From: Bacteroidota bacterium
Lineage (GTDB): Bacteria; Bacteroidota; Bacteroidia; UBA8524
Length of the DNA stretch: 64,000 nt
NCBI GenBank assembly: GCA_016124735.1
Contig: WGMZ01000005.1
Location: 1-64,000, forward strand
Reading direction: 5' to 3'
The translations under genes were made by a program, and so were the position numbers. Positions 19,265 through 27,440 of this stretch are shown here, piece after piece. Every line of letters begins with the position of its first letter. Position 1 is the stretch's first letter. The notes beneath the pieces were generated by a model. That model did not search any database and had not been told where the DNA came from. It worked only from the letters and a program-made list of their open reading frames with translations.

Positions 19265-19729
19265 TTAGAAGATAAGTTTACTTAGCTCATATACTCTGGG
19301 TTCATATCCAGCAGATTTAAAATAAATGATGCTCTCTTTTTGTATGAAGGCTTTCACTTGAAAATATGTCATGCCTGATGATGAACCTTCCACGGAATCC
19401 TGAATGGACTCAATAACCGCTAAAGTAGTATCCGGACAAATTTTCCCATCTATTCTGTTGCCAAGGCATATGACAGTGCAGCCCATTTCCTTATCAATCC
19501 ATCCGGAGATAATTAATTCATTTTTTTTTTCCTGATGATTCAAAATGACATTTTTGAATTGAATGATAATCGGAAGGTTACCCAGTTCTATACCTTCAAT
19601 ACAGCAGGGTGAATTATCCACAGAGCAATCGTATGTTTTCTTGGATTCGATATTCGCCAGATCAATTTTTTGAACATGGCAGCCAATGAACAATGCCAAC
19701 AAAATTACCGATAGAAATTTCGTATTCAT
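19265..19729 (-). CDS. Small lipoprotein of unknown function
   Basis: 154 aa from the ATG at 19729. The N-terminus ends in a lipobox (ALFIGC, Cys at about residue 17), so the protein should be lipid-anchored. The mature part contains two further cysteine pairs (CSVDNSPCC and CTVICLG) and a terminal strand region. No family is recognised. It converges on the VWA gene with an 18-base gap. Confidence 0.65.
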   Translation of the reverse strand: MNTKFLSVILLALFIGCHVQKIDLANIESKKTYDCSVDNSPCCIEGIELGNLPIIIQFKNVILNHQEKKNELIISGWIDKEMGCTVICLGNRIDGKICPDTTLAVIESIQDSVEGSSSGMTYFQVKAFIQKESIIYFKSAGYEPRVYELSKLIF

Positions 19730-19745
19730 TTTCAATCACATTGTC

Positions 19746-19759
19746 ACAACTTAAGTTGT
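19746..19759. promoter_or_regulatory. 14-bp perfect palindrome upstream of the lipoprotein gene
   Basis: ACAACTTAAGTTGT is a perfect palindrome lying 17 bases before the lipoprotein ATG (minus strand) and 36 bases after the SRPBCC gene stop. It could be an operator or a weak hairpin. There is no following U-tract, so a terminator is unlikely. Confidence 0.35.
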
Positions 19760-19794
19760 AACCCTCAAGTGGCAGAATTGAAAGGACTCTGCAA

Positions 19795-20835
19795 TTAATT
19801 AACAGATTCCATTACTGATACAGGGTAACAAACACGGATATGCATGTCTTCCATGTTCGGGTTATTCATCAGGTCGGGATAGAATTCAACGGGTGCTCCC
19901 ACCACATTTAGATTATGCTCTTTGATATATTGGTCAATACTGGAATGAGCTAATTCTACATTACTGGCAGGGCCATAATAATCGACACTCACCACTTGCA
20001 TTTCAGGCGCATTTCCTGGAAAAACACGGTCTGCTGAGCTTCCGGAATTTGCATAAGGAATTCCTGCAGTGATAACCGCGTAGCCTACTTCCGGATTCCA
20101 GTCGTCAAAACGGGCAAAGACATCACCGGATGCCTCCAGCTCCTGCATTTGCCCCTGAATGACGATATCTGCATAAGCCTTCATTAGAAAATCATGGATC
20201 ATCGGAATCTGAACGGTATCAGCAACAGCCAGAAACTCCATGGCCGGGATGGAGCTCATCTGCATATTCTCTATACGGCCTTGCATTTCAGGTATATCCG
20301 GCATGGCCTCAGCCATGTTTTTTATATTCTTCAAGCCCTCATCAAACACAGGATTCATGACCATCTCCATGATGAAGAGTTTCAATTTATCGAAGTATCC
20401 GTTGGCGCTTAGATCCAGCTTTTGCGTCACTCGTGTTTCATCTTCCCCGATATTTTGGAAATAATAAGCTACCTCTATGGGGTCTCCGCCCGATTTAAAA
20501 GCAATGCTTACCCAAACGGAATCCGGACGTGCACTTTGGATAATTGTTAGCTTGCCCGACTGCAATTTGTTATTTGAACTTTCCCAGGTATACCAGGCAT
20601 TCTGACCAGAGGAAACTTCACTGAATTCCATCTTTTGTGCTGTATCCATCTGATACCATGGAGACCATTTAGTCCAGTTATGAAGGTCGTCAACCAACAG
20701 AAATGGCTTCTCTGTGCCGGTAGAAACCACAACAGAACGTTCGATGCTACGCTCAGAAGGCAAAAAGGCGATAAAAATCAACAGTGCGATCACCAATACG
20801 GCGAGGATGACAAGGATGGTTTTTAGTACTTTCAT
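19795..20835 (-). CDS. Membrane-anchored SRPBCC/GyrI-like ligand-binding protein
   Basis: 346 aa. One N-terminal transmembrane helix (residues 5-24) is followed by a polyketide-cyclase/SRPBCC-like domain at about 30-165, with the recognisable NWTKWSPWYQMD segment. A second domain at about 190-345 resembles the GyrI-like effector-binding fold (YADIVIQGQMQELEAS ... VVSVDYYGPASNVELAHSSIDQYI ... GAPVEFYPDL). Two-domain proteins of this kind occur widely in Bacteroidota; they bind small hydrophobic ligands, but the natural ligand is not known. A repeat element begins 75 bases upstream of its start. Confidence 0.75.
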   Translation of the reverse strand: MKVLKTILVILAVLVIALLIFIAFLPSERSIERSVVVSTGTEKPFLLVDDLHNWTKWSPWYQMDTAQKMEFSEVSSGQNAWYTWESSNNKLQSGKLTIIQSARPDSVWVSIAFKSGGDPIEVAYYFQNIGEDETRVTQKLDLSANGYFDKLKLFIMEMVMNPVFDEGLKNIKNMAEAMPDIPEMQGRIENMQMSSIPAMEFLAVADTVQIPMIHDFLMKAYADIVIQGQMQELEASGDVFARFDDWNPEVGYAVITAGIPYANSGSSADRVFPGNAPEMQVVSVDYYGPASNVELAHSSIDQYIKEHNLNVVGAPVEFYPDLMNNPNMEDMHIRVCYPVSVMESVN

Positions 20836-20910
20836 AATCAGGAATTTCCTACAAATAAATCATTTTCGTTCAAAGCTGAATGCTATTTCGAAAGAATCTA
20901 TGTCGCTTTT

Positions 20911-21213
20911 CATAAGTCTTCCCCATTGAACCACTAGCTCGCTTTATGGCTGAAGCCAAAGGTTTCAGTAGTTGGTAGAATATCCTCGCCGAAGTTCGAG
21001 TGCTGAGAACGAAGAGCGGAATATGATTTTAACGCAGTAAGGATTATGAAAAAATTCATCGAGTGGCGGGTAGCCTCCCAATAAACTTCGGGACGGAAGC
21101 GAGGTGTACATGGCTGAAGCCTGATAAATAAGAAATCCAAAACCAGGATGCGGGAGGGACTGGATATAAGTCTTTTGTAAAAACGCATGGTGGTATCTAA
21201 TCAGAAACTCATG
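20911..21213 (-). repeat. Dispersed intergenic element, copy 2, internally deleted
   Basis: 303 bp. The left terminus is CATAAGTCTTCC + 8 bases + CCAC (20911-20934). The right terminus is GTGG + 8 bases + CAGAAACTCATG (21190-21213). The interior at about 21020-21180 matches the complement of 58220-58375, but with a 1-base indel, so no reading frame is kept. The conserved core seen in copies 1 and 4 is missing. The right end overlaps the mnmD stop codon (21209-21211). No gene was found between 20836 and 21208. Confidence 0.8.
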
Positions 21214-21868
21214 TCGTTTTCCTGGCACGGACCATTTCCATTTTTCCGGGAGGTCCGGGTAAATTCTCCACTTCAAATCCGAGACTTTTGAGGTTTCTTT
21301 TAAATTGACCCTGGGCGCAGTAGGTAGCCAATATGCCTCCTGTTTTCAGAGCACGATACGCTTTGTTCAGGTATTCCATGCCCCACACATCTGCTTGTTT
21401 GGAGGGCGCAAATGCATCGTAATATATCAGGTCGTAGGCCCCTTCTTCCAGCGGAGCTTCCAAAAAATCGCCCTGCCACTTGAGCAACCGGTGAAAGGTA
21501 TCCCATTCGGAACTTTCTTGCCAGATGATTTGATGGAGTTCCTGCCATTCGTCTTTCATCGAAAGGTGCTCAGCATAATTGATTGTTTGGAGTATACCTT
21601 GTTCCAATGGGTATTTTTCAACGCTTGTGTAGTCAAGCTGAATTCTATTTTGATTGGCATAGCGTAAACTGAGCAAGGCGTTTAGTCCTGTTCCCAACCC
21701 AAATTCCAATAGCCGGACTTGCTTTAAATGGAGGTTCGCCAGTCCCATTTTGATATAAACGTATTCTGATTCGGTAACGGCGCCTTTCCTCGAATGATAG
21801 GTTTCATCCATCTCCGGAATATAGAGTGTGCTGGAACCATCGGCGCTGGTGAGAGATTCAATTTTCAT
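21209..21868 (-). CDS. mnmD: tRNA 5-methylaminomethyl-2-thiouridine methyltransferase MnmD
   Basis: 219 aa, the length of stand-alone MnmD in this phylum. The SAM-binding motif is LLEFGLGTGLNAL (residues 53-65), and the catalytic/binding block YDAFAPSKQADVWG is near 150-163. It ends with the typical LGFEVENLPGPPGKMEMVRARK. It performs the last methylation of mnm5s2U34 in the wobble position of several tRNAs. The C-terminal oxidase half (MnmC1) of the fused E. coli enzyme is absent here. The final codon bases and TGA lie in the end of repeat copy 2. An exact -7 box lies five bases before the ATG. Confidence 0.92.
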   Translation of the reverse strand: MKIESLTSADGSSTLYIPEMDETYHSRKGAVTESEYVYIKMGLANLHLKQVRLLEFGLGTGLNALLSLRYANQNRIQLDYTSVEKYPLEQGILQTINYAEHLSMKDEWQELHQIIWQESSEWDTFHRLLKWQGDFLEAPLEEGAYDLIYYDAFAPSKQADVWGMEYLNKAYRALKTGGILATYCAQGQFKRNLKSLGFEVENLPGPPGKMEMVRARKTT

Positions 21869-21873
21869 CTCAA

Positions 21874-21881
21874 CAAAAATA
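21874..21881 (-). promoter_or_regulatory. -7 box of mnmD placed for leaderless transcription
   Basis: On the minus strand this reads TATTTTTG, an exact TAnnTTTG match, with five bases to the ATG at 21868. No clear -33 element was found at the usual spacing. Confidence 0.5.
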
Positions 21882-21931
21882 GTGAGGGTTTCAGAACCAG
21901 GAATTGCTTTTTTTTGCGTAAATTATTAAGG

Positions 21932-22603
21932 ATGCAATGGTCGGCAGATAAAGCGCTGGTATTCGGAGCCAGGGGTTTGATTGGTTCTCAATTGGTCAAG
22001 CAGTTGGTTCAAAACGAACGCTATAAAGAGGTTATTTTATTCACGCGCAAACCGTTGAACGTTACAACGCCCAAAGTACGTGTGGTTGAATTTGATTTCA
22101 ATCGGTGGGAGGGAGTGGAAAATCATTTTACACCCAATGCGCAGGTATTTTGCACTATTGGTACTACACGCGCTCAAACACCGGATTTGGAAGCATATAA
22201 AAACATCGATTATGGAATTCCGGTGAAATTGGCGGAGTTCGCTGCCCGGGGAAGCTGCCGGGGTTTTTTAGTGATTTCTGCCATCGGAGCAAACGAACAC
22301 AGTTTTAACTTCTACCAGCGCATCAAAGGAGAGATGGAAAGAGACGTGCAAAGCAAAGGGGTGCGGGAAACTTATATTTTCAGACCCTCCCTACTTTTGG
22401 GAAAACGTGCCGAAACCAGAAGAGGGGAAGATTTTGGCCGGATGATTAACTCTCTGGTTTCTCCGATTTTATTCGGCTCCCTGAAAAAATACAAGGGAGT
22501 GGAAGCCGAGGTTGTGGCTCGCGCCATGATGCATGTGGCCATGAACGGCTACAGAGAAACCATTTTGACAAACGACAAAATACTTGAATTAGGCAATGCT
22601 TGA
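21932..22603 (+). CDS. NAD(P)-binding Rossmann-fold oxidoreductase (HTATIP2-like group)
   Basis: 223 aa from the ATG at 21932. Upstream in-frame starts run into the divergent mnmD. The N-terminal nucleotide-binding motif is LVFGARGLIGSQLVKQL. It continues with VFCTIGTTRAQTPDLEAYKNIDYGIPVKLAEFA and VISAIGANEHSFNFYQRIKGEME, the atypical short-chain dehydrogenase pattern of small NAD(P)H-binding oxidoreductases with YxxxK. The substrate is unknown. Its end overlaps the following FAD enzyme by eight bases, so the two are probably co-translated. Confidence 0.8.
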   Translation: MQWSADKALVFGARGLIGSQLVKQLVQNERYKEVILFTRKPLNVTTPKVRVVEFDFNRWEGVENHFTPNAQVFCTIGTTRAQTPDLEAYKNIDYGIPVKLAEFAARGSCRGFLVISAIGANEHSFNFYQRIKGEMERDVQSKGVRETYIFRPSLLLGKRAETRRGEDFGRMINSLVSPILFGSLKKYKGVEAEVVARAMMHVAMNGYRETILTNDKILELGNA

Positions 22604-23636
22604 TTTTCTGATTATCGGGCAGGGAATTGCGGGAAGCGTCCTGGCGCGTATGCTGGAGAAGTCGGGCAGGAAATTTCATATTGTGCAATCGGACTCCTAT
22701 CCCAGCGCATCGCGCGTTGCCGCCGGTGTATGGAACCCCATCGTTGTAAAGCGTTTTGCCAAAACATGGTTGGCAGACGAAACGATTCCGGCAGCAAAGG
22801 CTTTTTTTTCGGAAGAAGAAGATTTTTTTCAGGAAACATTTTTCATCTCTACAGAACTTATCAAACTGCTTTCCAATGAAAATGAAAAGAAGCAGATGGA
22901 GAAAAGATGGGAGCAGATGATGCCTTTCGTTGAAGCGGACAATAGCACAAAAGTGACAGACGGCGTTGAAGCGCCATTTGGCATCTTGCGGGTAAAGGAA
23001 GCCGGCTATTCCCGAATACCAGCCTATCTGGATGCCTGCAGAAAACATTGGATTGCAAGCAAGAATTTCATTAAAGCCGACTTTCAACACCGCGATTTGA
23101 AAAGAAAGGATCCGGAATCATGGGAATGGAATGGACAGACCTATAAACAGGTTGTTTTCTGTGAAGGCATTGCCGCTCGGAACAATCCCTGGATGAAGGA
23201 TCTTCCATTGAGCAATACCAAAGGGCAGGTGCTGGAACTATCCATCCCCGATCTTCATCTGGATCATATCCTGAACAAACAGCTATTTGTCCTGCCACAG
23301 AAGAATGGAAACTTCCGGGTGGGATCAACCTATGAATGGAATACCGAGGACCTGCAACCGAGTGAAGAAGGAAAGGCAGAGCTTTTAAGCAAGCTGCAAA
23401 AGTTATTACCCAATAAAAAGTTTGAAGTGGTGCAACATGAGGCCGGAGGACGGCCAACTACCAGCGACCGCCGGCCCTTGATGGGCGCATTGGCGGAAGA
23501 AGGCTTGTTTGCCTTCAATGGTTTGGGATCCCGGGGTGTTTTATTGGTCCCTTATTTGGCTTTCTGCATGCTTGAATTTCTAAATGGAAAAAAAACGGCC
23601 ATTCCAGATGAGGCCCGCTTGCAACGTTTTGCGTAA
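22596..23636 (+). CDS. FAD-dependent oxidoreductase, DAO family
   Basis: 346 aa. The FAD-binding GxGxxG is at the N-terminus (FLIIGQGIAGSVLARML, residues 4-20). The C-terminal part shows the amino-acid-oxidase pattern GGRPTTSDRRPLMG ... FAFNGLGSRGVLLVPYLA. Members oxidise amines or amino acids using FAD, and related domains occur in MnmC1, which acts in the same pathway as the nearby MnmD. Because MnmD here is stand-alone, this enzyme might supply the oxidase step, but that is only inference. It overlaps the preceding gene by eight bases and is followed after 21 bases by a lipoprotein. Confidence 0.8.
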   Translation: MLDFLIIGQGIAGSVLARMLEKSGRKFHIVQSDSYPSASRVAAGVWNPIVVKRFAKTWLADETIPAAKAFFSEEEDFFQETFFISTELIKLLSNENEKKQMEKRWEQMMPFVEADNSTKVTDGVEAPFGILRVKEAGYSRIPAYLDACRKHWIASKNFIKADFQHRDLKRKDPESWEWNGQTYKQVVFCEGIAARNNPWMKDLPLSNTKGQVLELSIPDLHLDHILNKQLFVLPQKNGNFRVGSTYEWNTEDLQPSEEGKAELLSKLQKLLPNKKFEVVQHEAGGRPTTSDRRPLMGALAEEGLFAFNGLGSRGVLLVPYLAFCMLEFLNGKKTAIPDEARLQRFA

Positions 23637-23657
23637 AATTGAAGTCATAAGTACAGA

Positions 23658-24518
23658 ATGAAGTGGATTAAGCCAGCGGCCTTAGTGATTGTATTGGTTT
23701 TAGGCGGATGTACCAAAAGCCAATTGCCAGTAACTGAGAAAAAAGTGGGATGCAATGACCCGAAGTCATTGTATGTCATATCGGGTAATTTGAGTGAGGA
23801 TTTACCCTGCCTGATACCTCAAACCCAAAGGAAAGCACTGGTAACTTACCTAACCAGCACCGACTGCACAGCATGTGGGGTTTGGGGAACGGAATTTTTC
23901 AACAATATTTTAAATGAGAATGCCTCCAAAGCGGAAGGTTTAATAATTCATGTGGAGGGAACGGATCCCTGGATAATTTCCGATTTGAAAGATTCGGCAT
24001 TGTCTTGTTTTCAGCCCAAATACATACCGTATATCATGATTGAGGATGAAGTTCCGGCCGGTAGAGACTATCCAGTTATCGATCCCAATATAATTTTGCC
24101 GAGGGCGAAAACCTGGATTGAAAATATCTCCTCGGAAGTTCCGGAAATAGCTCCCGCACTGGTCTTGGAGATTGCGGAAGGGAAAGCCAGGATTCATTAT
24201 GGCGGAGAATACCTAAAAGATTGCGAAGGCGAATACTACTTTGGACTTTATCTGCTGGAAGATCATTTGGAAGCAAATCAGGCTGGAAGTAAAATGCAGC
24301 CCTACTATCATAACAATGTGGTGCGACAGGCCATTGGAGGCCCCTGGGGAATTGAAATCCCATCCGGTGATCATGAGGCTGCAGATATTTTTCTGGGGCA
24401 GGTGGAATCCGATTTAATTGCTTCCTGGAAAGTAAAAGACCTTCATTTGCTCGGAGTCATTTGGAAGAAAGATGAAGATGGGAAAATGGAAGTGGTCAAT
24501 ACCATTCGTGCCAATTAA
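23658..24518 (+). CDS. Lipoprotein with thioredoxin-like CxxC segment (Omp28-like)
   Basis: 286 aa. The lipobox is LVLGGC (Cys18). The stretch ALVTYLTSTDCTACGVWGTEFF has a CxxC (residues 70-73) at the end of a beta strand, as in Omp28-like thioredoxin-fold proteins of Bacteroidota, and is followed by KYIPYIMIEDE. The C-terminal half is probably an all-beta domain. A redox or structural role in the envelope is possible. Its TAA shares the TTAA tetranucleotide with the stop of the convergent flavoprotein. Confidence 0.6.
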   Translation: MKWIKPAALVIVLVLGGCTKSQLPVTEKKVGCNDPKSLYVISGNLSEDLPCLIPQTQRKALVTYLTSTDCTACGVWGTEFFNNILNENASKAEGLIIHVEGTDPWIISDLKDSALSCFQPKYIPYIMIEDEVPAGRDYPVIDPNIILPRAKTWIENISSEVPEIAPALVLEIAEGKARIHYGGEYLKDCEGEYYFGLYLLEDHLEANQAGSKMQPYYHNNVVRQAIGGPWGIEIPSGDHEAADIFLGQVESDLIASWKVKDLHLLGVIWKKDEDGKMEVVNTIRAN

Positions 24519-25747
24519 AATCTTAAAGCAGCATCTTTCCCGGCTAAAAATCCTGTGGTCCAGGCGGCCTGAAAATTAAACCCTCCGGTAATGCCATCAA
24601 TGTCCAGCACCTCTCCGGCAAAATACAATCCTGCTATTTTCTCCGACATGCAAGTAGTGGGATCTATTTCCTGAAGGTCAACACCTCCGCAGGTAACAAA
24701 CTCTTCTTTAAACCGTGTTTTTCCTTTTACCTCCGCCGGCATGGCGCAGATTTGATGGCATAGGGAACGAAACAGATTTTTACCACATTCGGCCCAGTTT
24801 CTGAACGGACGGTCGAGTACTCTTTTACATAGAAATTGCCAGAGTCGCTCGGGAATATCCGGAAATGGACGAGAGGTCACAATTTGCTTTTTGGGATGTT
24901 CCTGGGCATAGGCCCGCAGTATTTCTTCAACTTTTTGCAAACTCCCCATTCCGGTCCAGTCTACTTCCAAATCAAGATGATAGGATTTCTCAGCCAGTTT
25001 ACGGGCTTCCCATGCACTTAAACGTAAAGCGGCAGGTCCGCTTAATCCAAAATGGGTAATCAGAAGGGGGCCAAACTGATAGTCGTGCTTCCCACGAATC
25101 CGAATGGCGGCATGCGGAACACTGACTCCAGACAATTCGCGAATGGGGTCGTCAGCAAGATTAAAGGTGAACAGGGATGGAACCAGTGAAGTTGTTTTTA
25201 TTCCCAGCTCCCGTACCCATTCCAGACTGGAATCTTTGGCGCCTCCACCGGTGCAAATAATAAGGCTCGCACATTTAACCGGGCCCCGCGTAGTTTCCAG
25301 AACAAATCCGTCTTTTTGTAGATGGATGATTCGTACGCCGCATTTGGTCACTATGTGTACCCCCATGTCTTTGGCTTCATGGATGAGACATTGGGCGATG
25401 GTATTGGAATCATCTGTGACAGGAAACATGCGGCCATCGCTTTCCGTCTTCAGCTTCACTCCGTGTTCACGGAACCAGCGAATGGTGTCATTGACGGCAA
25501 AGTGCTGAAAGGCCTGAGCGAGAAATGCTTCTCCTCTGGGGTAATGACTGCTCATTCGGAGCGGGTCTTTGCAATCATGGGTAACATTACAGCGTCCGCC
25601 ACCTGATATAAGTACTTTCGACAGCAATTTGTCGCTGCGTTCCAGCAGTTGAATGCGAAGCTCACTTCGTGTATGGGCTGCGCTGAGTGCGGCAAAGAAT
25701 CCTGCCGCTCCTCCACCCACAACACAGATATCGCATTCGTTCAGCAT
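24515..25747 (-). CDS. HI0933/BaiN-family flavoprotein
   Basis: 410 aa, the normal length. The FAD motif is CVVGGGAAGFFAALSAA near the N-terminus, followed by the family hallmark KVLISGGGRCNVTHDC (residues about 44-60) and the C-terminal FAGEVLDIDGITGGFNFQAAWTTGFLAG. The family contains NAD(P)H- or FAD-dependent reductases, including BaiN of bile-acid dehydroxylation; the substrate of this member is unknown. It lies four bases from the gltX stop on the same strand and is probably in its transcript. Confidence 0.88.
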   Translation of the reverse strand: MLNECDICVVGGGAAGFFAALSAAHTRSELRIQLLERSDKLLSKVLISGGGRCNVTHDCKDPLRMSSHYPRGEAFLAQAFQHFAVNDTIRWFREHGVKLKTESDGRMFPVTDDSNTIAQCLIHEAKDMGVHIVTKCGVRIIHLQKDGFVLETTRGPVKCASLIICTGGGAKDSSLEWVRELGIKTTSLVPSLFTFNLADDPIRELSGVSVPHAAIRIRGKHDYQFGPLLITHFGLSGPAALRLSAWEARKLAEKSYHLDLEVDWTGMGSLQKVEEILRAYAQEHPKKQIVTSRPFPDIPERLWQFLCKRVLDRPFRNWAECGKNLFRSLCHQICAMPAEVKGKTRFKEEFVTCGGVDLQEIDPTTCMSEKIAGLYFAGEVLDIDGITGGFNFQAAWTTGFLAGKDAALRF

Positions 25748-25750
25748 GCC

Positions 25751-27289
25751 TTAGCTCAGGCTGGAATAATAAGTAAGAAATGACTCCATATTTTTAACTG
25801 CTGCCTCTTTGCCCAGCAAAGAAACCATGTCGAAGATAGGTGGTCCCCCTGCTACTCCCGAAACAGAAAGCCGAAAGGCAAGCATCATTTCTCCTGGCTT
25901 TTTGCCATTTTTCTCTTCGACAATCTGGTGAAATACCGATTCAATACTGCCGTTTGAAAAATCAGAAAGTGAGGCAAGCGCTTCTTTTAATCCTTCCAAT
26001 ATTCCTGCGGTAAAGTCTTTAAATTTTTTACGAATCAGTGATTCATCCCAGGATTCCGGAGTATGAAAAAAGTATTTTCCTTCGCTATAGATTTCATTGA
26101 TAAAACTTACTTTTTCCTTCATGAGTCCGCATACGGATTCCAAATAAGTTCTATCCCTTTCAATTCCTTGTTTGCTGAGGAAGGGAAGCAACGCATCGCA
26201 TAAAGCGGCATCATCTTTACTTCTCAGATATTGCTGGTTGAACCAGAATGCCTTTTGAACATCGAATTTTGCTCCCGATTTGCTTACTCGATCCAGGCTG
26301 AACTCTTTCACCAGTTCTTCGAGTTCAAAAAGTTCTCTATTGTCAGATGGATGCCAGCCAAGAAAGGCGAGAATATTGATCACTGCTTCGGGGAAATACC
26401 CTGCATCACGATATCCGCTGGAAAGCTCTCCACTTACCGGGTCGGTCCAGTTCAAAGGAAAAACAGGGAAGCCAAGTCGGTCTCCATCGCGTTTGCTCAA
26501 CTTTCCATTTCCATCCGGTTTAAGGATGAGTGGCAAATGCGCAAATTCCGGCATGGAGTCTTCCCATCCAAGGTATTTATAAAGCATCACATGCAAGGGA
26601 GCCGAAGGAAGCCATTCTTCTCCGCGGATCACATGGCTAACCCTCATCAAATAATCATCTACCACATTGGCCAGATGATAGGTGGGCATGCCGTCGGATT
26701 TGAAAAGTACTTTATCGTCCATGGCATTAGTATGCACGACAACCCAGCCACGTATGATGTCATGAAATCGAACTTCTTCTTTGCGTGGCAATTTGATGCG
26801 TATCACATAGGGATCGCCTGCATCAAGTCGGCGTTGAACCTCGTCTGAGCTTAAGGTCAGAGAGTTTTTCATGCTCATTCTGGATACGGCATCGTATTGC
26901 GGCGACATGCCATTGGCTTTCAGCGTCTCGCGCATTCCGTCGAGTTCTTCGGCCGAGTCAAAGGCATAGTAAGCGTAGCCGGATTCCACCAATTGGTCGG
27001 CATATTGTCGGTACATTCCCTTGCGCTCACTTTGACGGTAAGGCCCAAATTCTCCTCCTCCAAAACCTTGTCCTTCGTTCGGAGAAATTCCGATCCACTT
27101 TAAAGATTCAATAATATACTCTTCTGCTCCCGGGACGAATCGCGTCTGATCGGTATCCTCAATACGTAAGATAAAATCACCTCCCTGTTGCTTCGCAAAC
27201 AGATAATTGTACAAGGCCGTTCTTACTCCTCCAATGTGCAAAGGCCCGGTAGGACTGGGCGCAAAGCGTACGCGAACTTTTCTTTCCAT
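25751..27289 (-). CDS. gltX: Glutamate--tRNA ligase
   Basis: 512 aa from the ATG at 27289. The longer frame to 27355 adds 22 residues before the invariant start MERKVRVRFAPSPTGPLHIGG. The class I HIGH motif appears as HIGG (residues 18-21) and KMSKS as KLSKR (263-267). It charges tRNA-Glu with glutamate, using ATP, in the cytoplasm. The Cys residues of the zinc site known in some bacterial GluRS are not seen. A good promoter lies just upstream, and the BaiN-like gene follows four bases after the stop. Confidence 0.97.
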   Translation of the reverse strand: MERKVRVRFAPSPTGPLHIGGVRTALYNYLFAKQQGGDFILRIEDTDQTRFVPGAEEYIIESLKWIGISPNEGQGFGGGEFGPYRQSERKGMYRQYADQLVESGYAYYAFDSAEELDGMRETLKANGMSPQYDAVSRMSMKNSLTLSSDEVQRRLDAGDPYVIRIKLPRKEEVRFHDIIRGWVVVHTNAMDDKVLFKSDGMPTYHLANVVDDYLMRVSHVIRGEEWLPSAPLHVMLYKYLGWEDSMPEFAHLPLILKPDGNGKLSKRDGDRLGFPVFPLNWTDPVSGELSSGYRDAGYFPEAVINILAFLGWHPSDNRELFELEELVKEFSLDRVSKSGAKFDVQKAFWFNQQYLRSKDDAALCDALLPFLSKQGIERDRTYLESVCGLMKEKVSFINEIYSEGKYFFHTPESWDESLIRKKFKDFTAGILEGLKEALASLSDFSNGSIESVFHQIVEEKNGKKPGEMMLAFRLSVSGVAGGPPIFDMVSLLGKEAAVKNMESFLTYYSSLS

Positions 27290-27298
27290 AAACGGCCG

Positions 27299-27328
27299 CA
27301 AAGATAAGCGAATGAAGCCAAGGCCAAA
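27299..27328 (-). promoter_or_regulatory. Promoter of gltX
   Basis: On the minus strand: TTTG (27328-27325), an 18-base spacer, then TATCTTTG (27306-27299), an exact -7 box. Nine bases separate the box from the ATG, so the leader should be about 4-6 bases. Confidence 0.65.
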
Positions 27329-27385
27329 AGTGTGAATCTGCACTTTGCTTTGCAACGCTTTGGCATACTTTTTCGTTGAAATTGT

Positions 27386-27416
27386 GTTGCTTAAAGCAAC
27401 TTATTGGTTACTTTTT
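27386..27416 (+). promoter_or_regulatory. Promoter overlapped by a 15-bp palindrome, upstream of the type B T9SS gene
   Basis: TTG at 27387-27389, a 19-base spacer, then TACTTTTT (27409-27416, 7 of 8). GTTGCTTAAAGCAAC at 27386-27400 is a perfect palindrome with 7-bp arms covering the -33 element. A repressor or activator site is possible. Confidence 0.45.
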
Positions 27417-27440
27417 AAATCTATTAAGGAAATCCATTGA

